Assembly: GCF_029395675.1 (NCBI RefSeq)
Contig: NZ_CP115184.1
Span: forward strand, 1-64,000
Origin: Janibacter cremeus
Lineage (GTDB): Bacteria; Actinomycetota; Actinomycetes; Actinomycetales; Dermatophilaceae
Direction of reading: 5' to 3'
Length of the DNA stretch: 64,000 nucleotides
In this document: one piece after another, positions 16,637 through 25,944 of the stretch
Layout of the letters: the number at the start of each line of letters is the position of its first letter
Position numbering within the stretch: position 1 is the first letter of the stretch
Made by a program: the position numbers and the translations under genes
Notes under the pieces: model-generated
Told to the model about the DNA's origin: nothing
The model's input: only the letters and a program-made list of their open reading frames with translations
Databases searched by the model: none

Positions 16637-17473
16637 ATGGCTCGCTCTCCGGATCGCCGCTCGTCCGCCCTGGCGCTCGTCGTGGCCCTCGTGCTCCTGG
16701 TGCTCGTCGTGGGCCTGTGGGCCTTCGTCTTCCTCGACCATCGGCAGGCATCCTCTGCCCAGGCGTCCACGACCGGCAGCGGCGCGGGTTCCTCGTCCTC
16801 CGGCGAGTCGAGCAGCTCCCCGAGCCCGGAGTCGAGCAGCTCCGATGGCGACGAGGGCGCGGCCGAGGGGGAGTGGAGCATGGACGACGCGCGCGAGGCC
16901 TTCGCCGCCGACGGGTCGCGAGTGCTCGTGCTCGGCGACGAGACCGGTGACGGCTGGGACGAGTGGGCCTTCCTGCTGGCGGAGTCGCAGGGCATGCCCG
17001 GGGCGATGTGGATGACCCAGACGGAGAACGGCTACAGCGGGGTCACCGAGGACACGCGGCTGTGGTCCGGCGGGATGACCGAGGCCACCGCCGACTACCC
17101 GGTGGAGCACTGGGACCCGATGTGGCCCTCGGCCGACCCGGACCTGGTGCTGCTGAGCTACGGGCACCACTACTCCTCCGAGGACGAGGCGACGCAGTCC
17201 ATGGAGGAGCTGCGCGCGGCCATCGCCGAGGAGGCCCCGAAGACCCCGATCGTCGTCGTCCTGCAGAACCCGCAGGCCGACGACGCCAACGCGTCGGTGC
17301 GCGAGGCGATCGCCGGGTGGGCGGAGGAGTCCGGGCTGCCGACGATCGACGTGGCGGCCGCCTTCGCCGAGTCCGACCAGCCGCCGGACAATCTGCGGCT
17401 GGACGAGATGCACCCCTCGACCGCCGGCTCGCAGCTGTGGGCGGAGACGGTGGAGGAGGCGCTCGCCGGCTGA
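16637..17473 (+). CDS. Membrane-anchored SGNH-like protein with altered nucleophile site
   Basis: A 278-residue protein: one N-terminal membrane helix (about residues 10-32), a Ser/Gly/Glu linker (about 38-70), then an SGNH-hydrolase-like domain resembling the extracellular partner of O-acyltransferases. Block I reads RVLVLGDETGDGW where GDS is expected, so the usual nucleophile Ser is absent; block III is LLSYGHHY; block V LDEMHPSTAGSQLW keeps the DxxH pair. It may bind or modify surface glycan acyl groups, but catalysis is doubtful. Divergent from rmlA, 34 bases apart. Confidence 0.65.
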   Translation: MARSPDRRSSALALVVALVLLVLVVGLWAFVFLDHRQASSAQASTTGSGAGSSSSGESSSSPSPESSSSDGDEGAAEGEWSMDDAREAFAADGSRVLVLGDETGDGWDEWAFLLAESQGMPGAMWMTQTENGYSGVTEDTRLWSGGMTEATADYPVEHWDPMWPSADPDLVLLSYGHHYSSEDEATQSMEELRAAIAEEAPKTPIVVVLQNPQADDANASVREAIAGWAEESGLPTIDVAAAFAESDQPPDNLRLDEMHPSTAGSQLWAETVEEALAG

Positions 17474-17572
17474 CGCGACGTCCCGCGAGTTCGTGTCGCG
17501 CACGACCGATAGCGACAGCCCCGGCTGTCGGCACCCGCTGACACGCTTCCTTCCACCCGAGAGAAGGAACGA

Positions 17573-18070
17573 ATGGGCATGGGACGACGACGGTGGGTAA
17601 CCATTGCCGATCCGGTTGGCCTGCGATCGTGCTACGACCCGTGGGGCAACCCCGGGTTGGGCGGTGAACGGACACTTGCCGGCCAGCCGAAGGCGATGCT
17701 GACCGACTTGGAGACGCTGAGCGGACTGGTCTCAGACCTCGAGTTCACGATGCTGCGGGCGGAGCTGCGCAAGAAGTTCAGCCGGGCGAGTCAGGGGAAG
17801 CTCCGTCTGACGCGCAATGAGCATCGCGAGGAGGTCGTTCAAAGCGAACGCCAACGCAGGATTCTTGAGATACGCCTCAATGACTGACAGGAGCGCCCGC
17901 CCGGCGCTGGGGCATGGAAGATCCGCTGCTACTACTCCGAGCCCGCACATCAACAGCGCATGTTGCTGGCCCTCGCAATTCATGCAAAGCCACCTGGGCG
18001 CTCGGGTCTTGATGAGCAGAACCGTCGCATGGACGAGGCCTCGGACCGCTTGGACAACCATTACTCCTGA
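17573..18070 (+). pseudogene. Broken ORF upstream of an XRE regulator, interrupted by TGA
   Basis: One reading frame runs from 17573 (or the internal ATG near 17696) to TGA at 17885-17887, and the same frame continues open to TGA at 18068-18070. The second part reads AWKIRCYYSEPAHQQRML followed by ALAIHAKPPGR and a helix-like DEQNRRMDEASDRLDNHYS, which has clear protein character. It could be a degenerate toxin paired with the XRE gene 92 bases downstream; similarity to RelE/Gp49-type toxins is only an impression. The 17474-17572 interval holds nothing recognisable. Confidence 0.4.
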
Positions 18071-18162
18071 CCCGGCAGAAGGCGCCGTACGGGTTCCGTA
18101 CACATGACTTATCAGTCATACTGGCACCTTGATCGAAGGGGCGACGAGCGTGAGGAGGCGAC

Positions 18163-18573
18163 ATGGACCTGGACGAGATCTTCGGAATTGACCAGGAGGA
18201 CGCGACGGCCCGATTGGCTGCTCTCCTGGTCGACGAGGACGAGAGGCTGATCGACCGCCTCATCGAGATGCGTCGAGCCGCCGGCCTGAAGCAGAGGGAC
18301 GTTGCCGAGCTCCTTGGCATCACCCAGAGCGCGATCGCCAAGTTTGAGTCCGCCGAGCGCGACCCGAGGCTGAGCACGGTCCGAAGGTATGCGTTGGCGG
18401 TTGGCGCGGCCGTGCGGCATGACGTGCAGGCGAACGAGGAGACGACTGATTCCGATGTGCCCGTGCGGGGTTCGCGCCCGGTGAAGACCGAGGCCAAGAA
18501 GAAGTCGGTCAACAAGATGTCCGGTGGGCGATTTGCCCAGCCGACGAGAGCACGGCGACGTCCGGTCGGCTGA
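18163..18573 (+). CDS. XRE-family helix-turn-helix regulator (possible antitoxin)
   Basis: A 136-residue DNA-binding protein. The Cro/C1-type HTH spans about residues 38-85: LIEMRRAAGLKQRDVAELLG then ITQSAIAKFESAERDPRLST. It is preceded by an acidic N-terminus and followed by a basic, lysine/arginine-rich tail (KTEAKKKSVNKMSGGRF). A GAGGCGAC box lies upstream of ATG 18163. The preceding broken ORF in the same direction gives a toxin-then-antitoxin order like HigBA, but that pairing is not established. Confidence 0.8.
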   Translation: MDLDEIFGIDQEDATARLAALLVDEDERLIDRLIEMRRAAGLKQRDVAELLGITQSAIAKFESAERDPRLSTVRRYALAVGAAVRHDVQANEETTDSDVPVRGSRPVKTEAKKKSVNKMSGGRFAQPTRARRRPVG

Positions 18574-18597
18574 CGCGGGAACAGATAGCCTCCGATC

Positions 18598-20013
18598 ATG
18601 GCGATGCAGCTCGAGCACACCGAGGTCCCCGGACTGCTCGTGCTGCGTATGCCGGTCCACCGGGACACGCGCGGCTGGTTCCAGGAGGCCTGGCAGCGGG
18701 AGAAGATGACCGCGCTCGGGCTGCCCGACTTCGGCCCGGTGCAGCACAACGTCTCCCACAACGCCGTCCGCGGGTCCACGCGCGGGATCCACGCCGAGCC
18801 GTGGGACAAGCTCGTCACCGTCGTGCACGGGGCGGTCTTCGGCGCGTGGGTCGACCTGCGCGAGGGGGAGACCTTCGGCGCGACCTTCACCACCGAGATC
18901 GCGCCGGGTACCGCGGTCTTCGTGCCCCGCGGCGTCGGTAACTCCTACCAGGCGCTCACCGACGGAGCCGTCTACTCCTACCTCGTCAACGCGCACTGGC
19001 GCCCCGACCTGACCTACACCGCGCTCGCCCTCGACGACCCCACCGCCGCCATCGACTGGCCGATCCCGCTGTCGCAGGCCGAGATCTCGCCCAAGGACCA
19101 GGCGAACCCGACCCTGGAGGGGGTCACCCCCTTCGCCCGGCGTCGGCCGTTGATCCTCGGGGGGAGCGGGCAGATCGGCTCGGCCCTGCGCGCGCTGCTG
19201 CCCGATGCGCTCGCGCCCACGCGCGCGGAGCTGGACCTGACCGACCGCGCGGCCGTGGCCGCCCTCGCCCTCGGCGAGCACGACCTGGTCATCAACGCCG
19301 CCGCGATGACCGCCGTCGACGCCGCCGAGAGCGACGAAGGGCGCCGCCTGGCCTGGCGGCTCAACGCCGAGCTGCCCACCCAGCTGGCCCGCCGCGCCGC
19401 GAGCGAGCGCTTCACCCTCGTGCACTACTCCACCGACTACGTCTTCGACGGGCAGACCGAGGTCCACGACGAGGACGAAGCCCTCGCCCCGCTGTCCGTC
19501 TACGGGCAGAGCAAGGCCGCCGGGGACCTCGCCGTCACGCTCGCCCCGCGCCACTACCTGCTGCGCACAGCGTGGGTGGTCGGGGACGGGGCCAACTTCG
19601 TGCGCACCATGGCCCGCCTCGCGGACGAAGGGGGTACCCCCGCCGTCGTCGACGACCAGCACGGGCGGATCTCCCTCGCCTCGGAGATCGCGGCGGCGAC
19701 GCTGCACCTGGTGGAGCGCTCCGCTTCCTTCGGCACGTACAACGTCACCCAGGCCGGTGAGCCGTTGACCTGGGCGGGGGTCGCCCGGGAGGTCTTCGCG
19801 CTGCGCGGGCGCTCGCGGGAGGGCGTCACCGGGATCAGCACGCAGGAGTACGGCGCCCCGGCGCCGCGGCCGCGGCACAGCACCCTGTCGCTGGACCGGT
19901 TGCGCCAGACGGGTTTCCAGCCCGTCGACCAGGTCGAGGCGCTGCGCCGGTACGTGGCCTCGGGGCTCGCGCCCGGGGACGCCCACGCCCCGGCCACCGA
20001 TTCAGGTGTCTGA
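18598..20013 (+). CDS. Fused dTDP-4-dehydrorhamnose 3,5-epimerase / reductase (RmlC-RmlD)
   Basis: A 471-residue bifunctional enzyme for the last two steps of dTDP-L-rhamnose synthesis. Residues 1-180 form the RmlC cupin (HRDTRGWFQEAWQ, VQHNVSHNAVRGSTRGIHAE, FVPRGVGNSYQAL). Residues 183-460 form the RmlD SDR with LILGGSGQIGSALRALL, INAAAMTAVDAAE, HYSTDYVFDG and the YGQSK catalytic Tyr/Lys. In the RmlC half the usual catalytic His-Asp dyad region is recognisable (GIHAEPWDKLVTVV). Fusion would channel the unstable keto intermediate. It starts 24 bases after the XRE gene. Confidence 0.93.
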   Translation: MAMQLEHTEVPGLLVLRMPVHRDTRGWFQEAWQREKMTALGLPDFGPVQHNVSHNAVRGSTRGIHAEPWDKLVTVVHGAVFGAWVDLREGETFGATFTTEIAPGTAVFVPRGVGNSYQALTDGAVYSYLVNAHWRPDLTYTALALDDPTAAIDWPIPLSQAEISPKDQANPTLEGVTPFARRRPLILGGSGQIGSALRALLPDALAPTRAELDLTDRAAVAALALGEHDLVINAAAMTAVDAAESDEGRRLAWRLNAELPTQLARRAASERFTLVHYSTDYVFDGQTEVHDEDEALAPLSVYGQSKAAGDLAVTLAPRHYLLRTAWVVGDGANFVRTMARLADEGGTPAVVDDQHGRISLASEIAAATLHLVERSASFGTYNVTQAGEPLTWAGVAREVFALRGRSREGVTGISTQEYGAPAPRPRHSTLSLDRLRQTGFQPVDQVEALRRYVASGLAPGDAHAPATDSGV

Positions 20014-20078
20014 GGGGCAGGTCAGAAAACTTACTGCTCTCTTACCCTTGATTTACCATTCAATGTACTCCAGAGTAG

Positions 20079-20115
20079 GAGTGCACCCCCGCTGGGGAAG
20101 AGCGGGGGTGCACTC
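20079..20115. terminator. Perfect 15-bp hairpin downstream of rmlCD
   Basis: Arms GAGTGCACCCCCGCT (20079-20093) and its exact complement (20101-20115) enclose a 7-base loop. No T-run follows, which is common for actinobacterial terminators. It lies 65 bases after the rmlC-rmlD stop and before the small membrane protein gene. Confidence 0.7.
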
Positions 20116-20160
20116 ACGGGCCGCCCAGCCGAGGGCGGTCGGAAGGTGCGGAAGGTGGAC

Positions 20161-20436
20161 ATGGCGCGGTCGACGCAGGGGCCGGACCTCCAGCTGAGCC
20201 TGGTCACGCCCATCGCCGCGATCTTCGCCGCGCTCATGGTGGCGCTCGGCTCGTACGGTGTGGTGACGGACCTGGCCGACACCTCGGGCAGCGAGCGGTC
20301 GTTCGGGTTCTCGGTGGGGAGCGACGACAGCGCGGCCACCGCCGGTTCGCTGGTCGGCGATCGCCCCGGCGGGGCGGACCCGAAGGCGATCGAGGCCCTG
20401 CACGAGGCGATCCTCGAGCACTACCGCACCCGCTGA
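20161..20436 (+). CDS. Small single-pass membrane protein, unknown function
   Basis: 91 residues with a short polar N-terminus, one membrane helix (LVTPIAAIFAALMVALGSYG, about residues 14-33) and an acidic, Ser/Gly-rich exterior tail ending in a predicted helix (AIEALHEAILEHYRTR). ATG at 20161 is preferred over 20146 because GGAAGG lies nine bases upstream. It is followed 21 bases later by rmlB. I do not recognise the family. Confidence 0.6.
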   Translation: MARSTQGPDLQLSLVTPIAAIFAALMVALGSYGVVTDLADTSGSERSFGFSVGSDDSAATAGSLVGDRPGGADPKAIEALHEAILEHYRTR

Positions 20437-21450
<1,014 letters not shown>

Positions 21451-21480
21451 GCGCCGGCCGGGCCCCCCTTCGCCCCGGTC

Positions 21481-21518
21481 GATGTAATCCCGCGGCTACG
21501 GAGGCGCGGGATTACATC
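21481..21518. terminator. Hairpin between rmlB and the convergent GDYXXLXY gene
   Basis: Perfect 14-bp arms GATGTAATCCCGCG (21481-21494) and complement (21505-21518) around a 10-base loop. Outer bases CGGTCGATGTA are shared with the hairpins at 24777 and 25914. Placed between two convergent gene ends, it probably terminates both. Confidence 0.75.
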
Positions 21519-21563
21519 CAACCGAGTACACGGGGCGGCGCAGTGAGCGAGGGCGGCCACACG

Positions 21564-21608
21564 GTCCCTGAGGTGCGAGTTCGCGGAGCGAGCGAGCCTC
21601 GAAGGGAC
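21564..21608. repeat. Copy of a dispersed intergenic repeat
   Basis: The complement of this stretch contains TCGAGGCTCGCTCGCTCCGCG followed by AACTCGCACCTC, matching the units at 15660 and 52199. It is bounded by GTCCCT and AGGGAC. It ends 13 bases before the stop of the GDYXXLXY gene. Confidence 0.6.
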
Positions 21609-21620
21609 AGCCCCCGAACC

Positions 21621-22127
21621 TCAGGGCGACTCCCGCACGTCGACGAGGGCGGCGTGGCCCCACCTGTCGACGCGGACCTCGGCGTAGGCCCCGTCGGCGA
21701 GGTCGCCCTCCATGGCCAGCGCCTCGTCCTGGGGCAGGAACCAGCTGTCGATGCCGCACCGGACGTTCCACGAGTGGTCGTCGCAGGCCAGGTACGGGGT
21801 GTCCGAAGGGCGCTCGCGGAGCCACTCGTCCGCGACCCAGACGTCCCCGTCGCGGCGCAGCGTGATGTAGACGTCTCCCGACTCGCCGTCGTCGAGGCTC
21901 CAGGCGCCGGGTGGCATCTCGCCGGAGGCCGGGTCGGGTGGCGGCTGCAGGTCGGGGTAGCCCAGGCTGACGTAGGCCCCGCGGAAGGGGTCGATCAGGT
22001 CGATGGGTTCGACCCGCAGGACGTGGCTGTCGCCGATGAGCCGCGCCGAGAGCTGGGGAGCGACGGCGACCCCCACGAGGACCAGCTGGGCAACCGCGAT
22101 GGTCGCGACGGTGGCGATGCGCTTCAT
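21621..22127 (-). CDS. GDYXXLXY domain-containing membrane-anchored protein
   Basis: 168 residues with an N-terminal signal anchor (MKRIATVATIAVAQLVLVGV) and an extracytoplasmic domain. The family motif appears as VEPIDLIDPFRGAYVSLGYP (RG-x-YVxLxY), here GAYVSLGY in place of GDYXXLXY. ATG at 22127 makes an ATGA overlap with the DUF2157 gene. The pairing with DUF2157 is a recurring arrangement; function unknown. Confidence 0.8.
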   Translation of the reverse strand: MKRIATVATIAVAQLVLVGVAVAPQLSARLIGDSHVLRVEPIDLIDPFRGAYVSLGYPDLQPPPDPASGEMPPGAWSLDDGESGDVYITLRRDGDVWVADEWLRERPSDTPYLACDDHSWNVRCGIDSWFLPQDEALAMEGDLADGAYAEVRVDRWGHAALVDVRESP

Positions 22128-23359
22128 CGCTGCACCCCCTCGTCGGAGCCCGGTCCGGTGACGGGATCGAGCGTCTTGGCCATTCGTCGGCGAGCACGGT
22201 CGAAGAGCAGCCCGGTCCCGAGGAAGACGACGCCCAGGACCACGAAGAGCAGGGCCCCCGTGACGATCGGCGCGAAGACCGCGAAGCTCTGGAAGGTCGT
22301 GAAGGCCACGAGGGCCGCCATCGCGACCCAGTTGAGCGCGCGGTGCTCGCGCAGCACGTCCAGGGCGAGGAGGGCGACCGCCAGACCGACGTAGGCCACG
22401 ACACTGAGCACGGCGTGCGCCCACTGGCTGGGCCCGACGTCGCTGATGTCCGTGCCGGTGTCCCACAGGGCCAGCAGCACCGCTGCGGCGAGGACGACGA
22501 AGGCCCCCACCGGCTCGATCCACGCGTGGTCGGGCCGGCGCACCGCCAGGGCGACCGCCACGATGCCGAGCAGCACGGCCGCGATGAGCTCGACGATCAA
22601 CCACAGCGACCAGTCGAGCCCGTCGTAGATCCCCGGGATCGCCGCGACGAAGAGGGCGGCCAGGGCGAGGGCCGCGGCGACCAGTCGCCACCCCCACGCG
22701 AAGGAGCGGACCCAGCCGTCGCTGAGCACCGCGAGCGAGGCGGTGACGACGGCGCCGGCGCCGAGGGAGATGACGCCGGCCATCGCGCTGCCCTCGGTCC
22801 ACAGGGGCTGCCAGATCCACCACTGGACGCCGGTCCCGAGGCCGACGAGGAAGGGCATCGTCGACTTCGTGAGGTGGGCGTGCAGCAGGGCGCCCAGCGA
22901 CCACAGGCCCACCAGCGTCGGCTCGTACGCGGGCACCTGCAGCGACTGCGCGGCCTGCATGATCACGGCACCGATGCCGAGCGCGGCGAGCAGCCGGATC
23001 GCTCCCACGAGGGGAAGGGGGGCGCGGCGCGCGGCGAGGACCTCACCGCCGATGAGGAAGGCCAACCACAGGGCGACGACGGCGATGAAGCGGGTCATCG
23101 GGCTCAGCTCGTCGAGGTTGGAGGCGACGAGCCAGATCAGACCGACGCCGACGAAGGCGCCGCCGAGCAGGAGCATGATGCGTCCGAGCACGGACGAGGC
23201 GGACGAGCCACCGCGGACGTCGTACCGACCGGTGATCCTCTCCGCCTGGGTGGCGTCGATGACGCCCGAGGCCCGCCAGTCGGCGACCTCCGCGCGCAGC
23301 CAGTCGAGCTGCTGGCGGCTGACCTCACGCGGCGCGCTCGCGTGGGATGTGGTGTCCAT
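22124..23359 (-). CDS. DUF2157 domain-containing polytopic membrane protein
   Basis: 411 residues. A cytoplasmic N-terminus with the DUF2157 pattern (SRQQLDWLRAEVADWRASGV, then ITGRYDV) precedes about twelve hydrophobic helices from residue 55 on. ATG at 23359 is used rather than the upstream start at 23395, which adds an atypical sequence. It is translationally coupled to the GDYXXLXY gene. Transport or sensory roles have been guessed for the family but none is shown. Confidence 0.8.
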   Translation of the reverse strand: MDTTSHASAPREVSRQQLDWLRAEVADWRASGVIDATQAERITGRYDVRGGSSASSVLGRIMLLLGGAFVGVGLIWLVASNLDELSPMTRFIAVVALWLAFLIGGEVLAARRAPLPLVGAIRLLAALGIGAVIMQAAQSLQVPAYEPTLVGLWSLGALLHAHLTKSTMPFLVGLGTGVQWWIWQPLWTEGSAMAGVISLGAGAVVTASLAVLSDGWVRSFAWGWRLVAAALALAALFVAAIPGIYDGLDWSLWLIVELIAAVLLGIVAVALAVRRPDHAWIEPVGAFVVLAAAVLLALWDTGTDISDVGPSQWAHAVLSVVAYVGLAVALLALDVLREHRALNWVAMAALVAFTTFQSFAVFAPIVTGALLFVVLGVVFLGTGLLFDRARRRMAKTLDPVTGPGSDEGVQR

Positions 23360-23446
23360 GGACAAAGCATGGCCCCTCGCCGGCGGCTTGCCCATGAGTA
23401 CGGCGCCCCAACCCCCTTCGCCCGTCGTGCGTGGGGTGGGGAGGAC

Positions 23447-24712
23447 TCAGAGCAGGCCCAGCTCCGAGACGAGGAAGAGCCCGCCGAAGCCGACGAGGAA
23501 GGCCAGACCGGCGTACGCGAGCACGCGGATGCCGACGGAGAGCCGGCGCTCGCTGCGGATGATCGAGAAGTTCAGCCAGGCGAAGACCGGGGCGGTGAGG
23601 AAGGCGCTGATCATCGCGAAGCGCAGCATCGTGCCGAGCTCGGCGCTCATCCACACGACGATCGCCAGACCGACGCCGGCGATGCCGGTGATCCACAGGT
23701 CCTTGTGGCGGCGGGTCATCTCCGAGCGGCCGCTCAGCAGCCGCAGGGACTCCGCACAGGCGCGACCGTAGCCGTCGACGACGGAGATCACGGTGCCGAA
23801 CATGACGGCGAAAGCGATGACGGCCATGATCGGGGTCGCCCATGCGCCGATGGCGTCCCCGTACATCGACATCAGCTGCGGGATGTAGGCGCCGCCGGCC
23901 AGCTCGAGCTCCTTGCCGCTGCCGTACTGGACGAAGACGCCGAGCCCGACGAAGAACACCGCCAGGATCGTCGAGACGACGTAGCCCATGTTGAAGTCGA
24001 AGAGGACGTCGCGGGTGAGGACCGTGCGGTCCTCGGCCTTGGCCTTGACCCACAGCGAGTTGAGCGCGCTGATCTCGATCGGCGCGGGCATCCACCCGAC
24101 GAGCGCGACGAGGAAGGGGAGGGTCGCGAGGTTCCACGGCGAGGGCTCGACGAAGTCCGGCTGGCGCACCGCGCCCTGGCTGGCGGCCATCACCACGGCC
24201 ACGACCGTGGAGAGCGCCAGCACGCTGAGGATGACCTTGGTGACCCCGTCGAGCGCCTTGTAGTGACCGCCGACGAGCAGCAGCCAGGTGATGACCATCA
24301 GGGCGCCGGCCAGGACCGGGACGCCGAGGCCCCACGACGCCGGCACGAGGTAGGACAGGATCACCGTGCACAGCAGCGCGACGCCCGCGGTCGAGACGAC
24401 CGACGACAGCGCGGCGAGGACGAAGAAGACCCACAGGTAGACCCGGCCACGGCGCGCGTAGCCCTCGACGAGGCTGTGGCCGGTCTCGGCGGTGTACTGG
24501 GGCCCGAACCGGAAGAAGGGGTACTTCAGCAGGTTGGCCAGCAGGATCAGCCCGACGAGCTGCCAGCCGAAGAGCGCGCCCGCCTGGGTGGAGGAGATCA
24601 GGTGGGAGGCGCCGATCGCGGCCGACGCGGCGAGCAGGCCGGGGCCGAGGGCCAACCACCGGCTGCGCCAGGTCGATCGTGGTGTGACATGGCTCTCATC
24701 GGTGATCGTCAT
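23447..24712 (-). CDS. Divergent Nramp-family metal ion transporter
   Basis: A 421-residue polytopic protein with eleven or so helices and an Nramp-like layout. TM1 reads GPGLLAASAAIGASHLISSTQAG where canonical members have DPGNF-NIQAGA, and the TM6 region has MPAPIEISALNS where MPH is expected. The metal-coordinating Asp/Asn and Met-Pro-His set is therefore mostly changed. Known Nramp-related clades with altered sites include non-manganese transporters, so the ion is uncertain. ATG at 24712 is used; the longer frame to 24931 would run antisense through the next gene's promoter. Confidence 0.8.
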   Translation of the reverse strand: MTITDESHVTPRSTWRSRWLALGPGLLAASAAIGASHLISSTQAGALFGWQLVGLILLANLLKYPFFRFGPQYTAETGHSLVEGYARRGRVYLWVFFVLAALSSVVSTAGVALLCTVILSYLVPASWGLGVPVLAGALMVITWLLLVGGHYKALDGVTKVILSVLALSTVVAVVMAASQGAVRQPDFVEPSPWNLATLPFLVALVGWMPAPIEISALNSLWVKAKAEDRTVLTRDVLFDFNMGYVVSTILAVFFVGLGVFVQYGSGKELELAGGAYIPQLMSMYGDAIGAWATPIMAVIAFAVMFGTVISVVDGYGRACAESLRLLSGRSEMTRRHKDLWITGIAGVGLAIVVWMSAELGTMLRFAMISAFLTAPVFAWLNFSIIRSERRLSVGIRVLAYAGLAFLVGFGGLFLVSELGLL

Positions 24713-24776
24713 GCGCGGCACCGTAGCAGCGGGGAGGCCCGCGGCCCGCATCCGCGGGAGTCGCCCCCGCTCCGCC

Positions 24777-24824
24777 GGGTCGATGTATTCGTGCGTGGTG
24801 GGATGCGCGGGGATACATCGACCC
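24777..24824. repeat. Hairpin repeat, left flank of the first AbiEi/DUF559-like gene
   Basis: Perfect 12-bp arms GGGTCGATGTAT (24777-24788) and ATACATCGACCC (24813-24824); the stem extends inward with G-U pairs. The region is divergent (Nramp start on one side, next gene start on the other), where a terminator is not expected. The same outer arms recur at 25914-25925 and 27295-27306 on the far side of the gene. Confidence 0.8.
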
Positions 24825-24924
24825 AGGGCGGCTCGCTGTCCACAGCCGGACGTCGTGCTGGCTCGTCGTCCCCAGCTGCACGGGGTCGGGTCCATCGTGA
24901 CGAGGCGGCCAGCACGGTGTTCCC

Positions 24925-25878
24925 ATGCCACCTCGCGAGACCGCCATCGAGCGTCACCGCCGCGTGCTCGCTGCGTCCGAGGAGACCGGCTTCGTGCTGA
25001 GTCGGCGACGTCTGCGTGAGCTCGGGGTCACGCGTCACCAGGCCGACGCCCAGGCCGCAGCGGGGCGGTGGGTCAGGCTGGGGAACCAGACATTCGGCAT
25101 GCGCGACGCGCCGTTGGACGATGACGCTCGGTGCTGGCGTGCGGTGTGGGAGACGGGCGAGCGGATCGCCCTCGTCGACGGGGCGTCGGCGCTCCTGGCC
25201 GCGGGGCTGAAGGGATGGACCGAGGACGTCGTGCACGTGTCGGCCATCCACAACCACGTGGTCGCCCCGATCGACGGGGTGAAGATCCACAAGGTGATCC
25301 GTCGTGTCGAGGACGAAGCGGTCCGAGTCGGCATACCGAGGACGACACCTGCCGTCGCGGCGATCCGAGCCGCACACTGGGCCGTCAGTGATCGACAGGC
25401 GGCGACGATCCTCGCCATGCCGGTGCAGCAACGCCTCGTGACCGGGGAGCGTCTCGTGGCCGCGCTCGAGCTGGTGCGGGGGCGGACACGACGGGCCCTG
25501 ATCCGTCAGCTCGTGATGGACATCGTCGACGGGGCGCAGTCGCTGGGCGAGATCGACTTCGCCGCGGCGTGCCGCAAGCGGGGGCTGCCCGTCCCGAGCC
25601 GGCAGGTCATGCGAAGGGGGCCGCGCGGACGGGTCTACCTCGATGTCTACTTCGAGGAGTACGGATTCGTCGTCGAGATCGACGGGGCGGGTCACCTGTG
25701 GGGGTTGGCCCAGGTCGACGACAACCTGCGTGAGAACCAGGTCGTCATCGACGGTGACAGGGTGCTACGGATCAATGTCGTCGGGCTCCGCCTCAACGAG
25801 GAGACCGTCATGGACCAGGTGGCCGCCGCCCTTCGCTCCGATTGGGCCCAGGACAACCTGGCTCGCCGGCGCCGCTGA
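24925..25878 (+). CDS. AbiEi-like N-terminal / DUF559-Vsr-like endonuclease-domain protein
   Basis: 317 residues. An N-terminal winged-helix-like region (SRRRLRELGVTRHQADAQAA, then GRWVRLGNQTFGM) resembles the AbiEi antitoxin DNA-binding domain. The C-terminal 85 residues (YLDVYFEEYGFVVEIDGAGH, then HLWG and RENQVVIDGDRVLRINV) resemble DUF559/Vsr PD-(D/E)xK nuclease-like domains, with candidate acidic residues at about 239 and 250-252. No AbiEii toxin is adjacent, so it is a solitary gene. ATG 24925 gives the family-like start. It is flanked on both sides by copies of the same hairpin. Actual nuclease activity is untested. Confidence 0.7.
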   Translation: MPPRETAIERHRRVLAASEETGFVLSRRRLRELGVTRHQADAQAAAGRWVRLGNQTFGMRDAPLDDDARCWRAVWETGERIALVDGASALLAAGLKGWTEDVVHVSAIHNHVVAPIDGVKIHKVIRRVEDEAVRVGIPRTTPAVAAIRAAHWAVSDRQAATILAMPVQQRLVTGERLVAALELVRGRTRRALIRQLVMDIVDGAQSLGEIDFAAACRKRGLPVPSRQVMRRGPRGRVYLDVYFEEYGFVVEIDGAGHLWGLAQVDDNLRENQVVIDGDRVLRINVVGLRLNEETVMDQVAAALRSDWAQDNLARRRR

Positions 25879-25944
25879 GCTGGGGGACCGGCGCGGAGAG
25901 CCGGCACGTCGCCCGGTCGATGTATTGGTGCGCCTCCCGGGACG

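Noticed and set aside
17732..18103. 123-codon frame on the minus strand as a gene
   Set aside because: It has no recognisable domain and lies antisense to the broken ORF, whose translation has better protein character and context.
20079..20115. Riboswitch before the small membrane protein gene
   Set aside because: It is a simple perfect hairpin without any further conserved structure; a terminator for rmlCD is enough.
22343..25000. 885-codon open frame on the plus strand
   Set aside because: It runs antisense through the DUF2157 and Nramp genes, is Arg/Gly/Asp-rich without motifs and only reflects high GC at third positions of the real genes.
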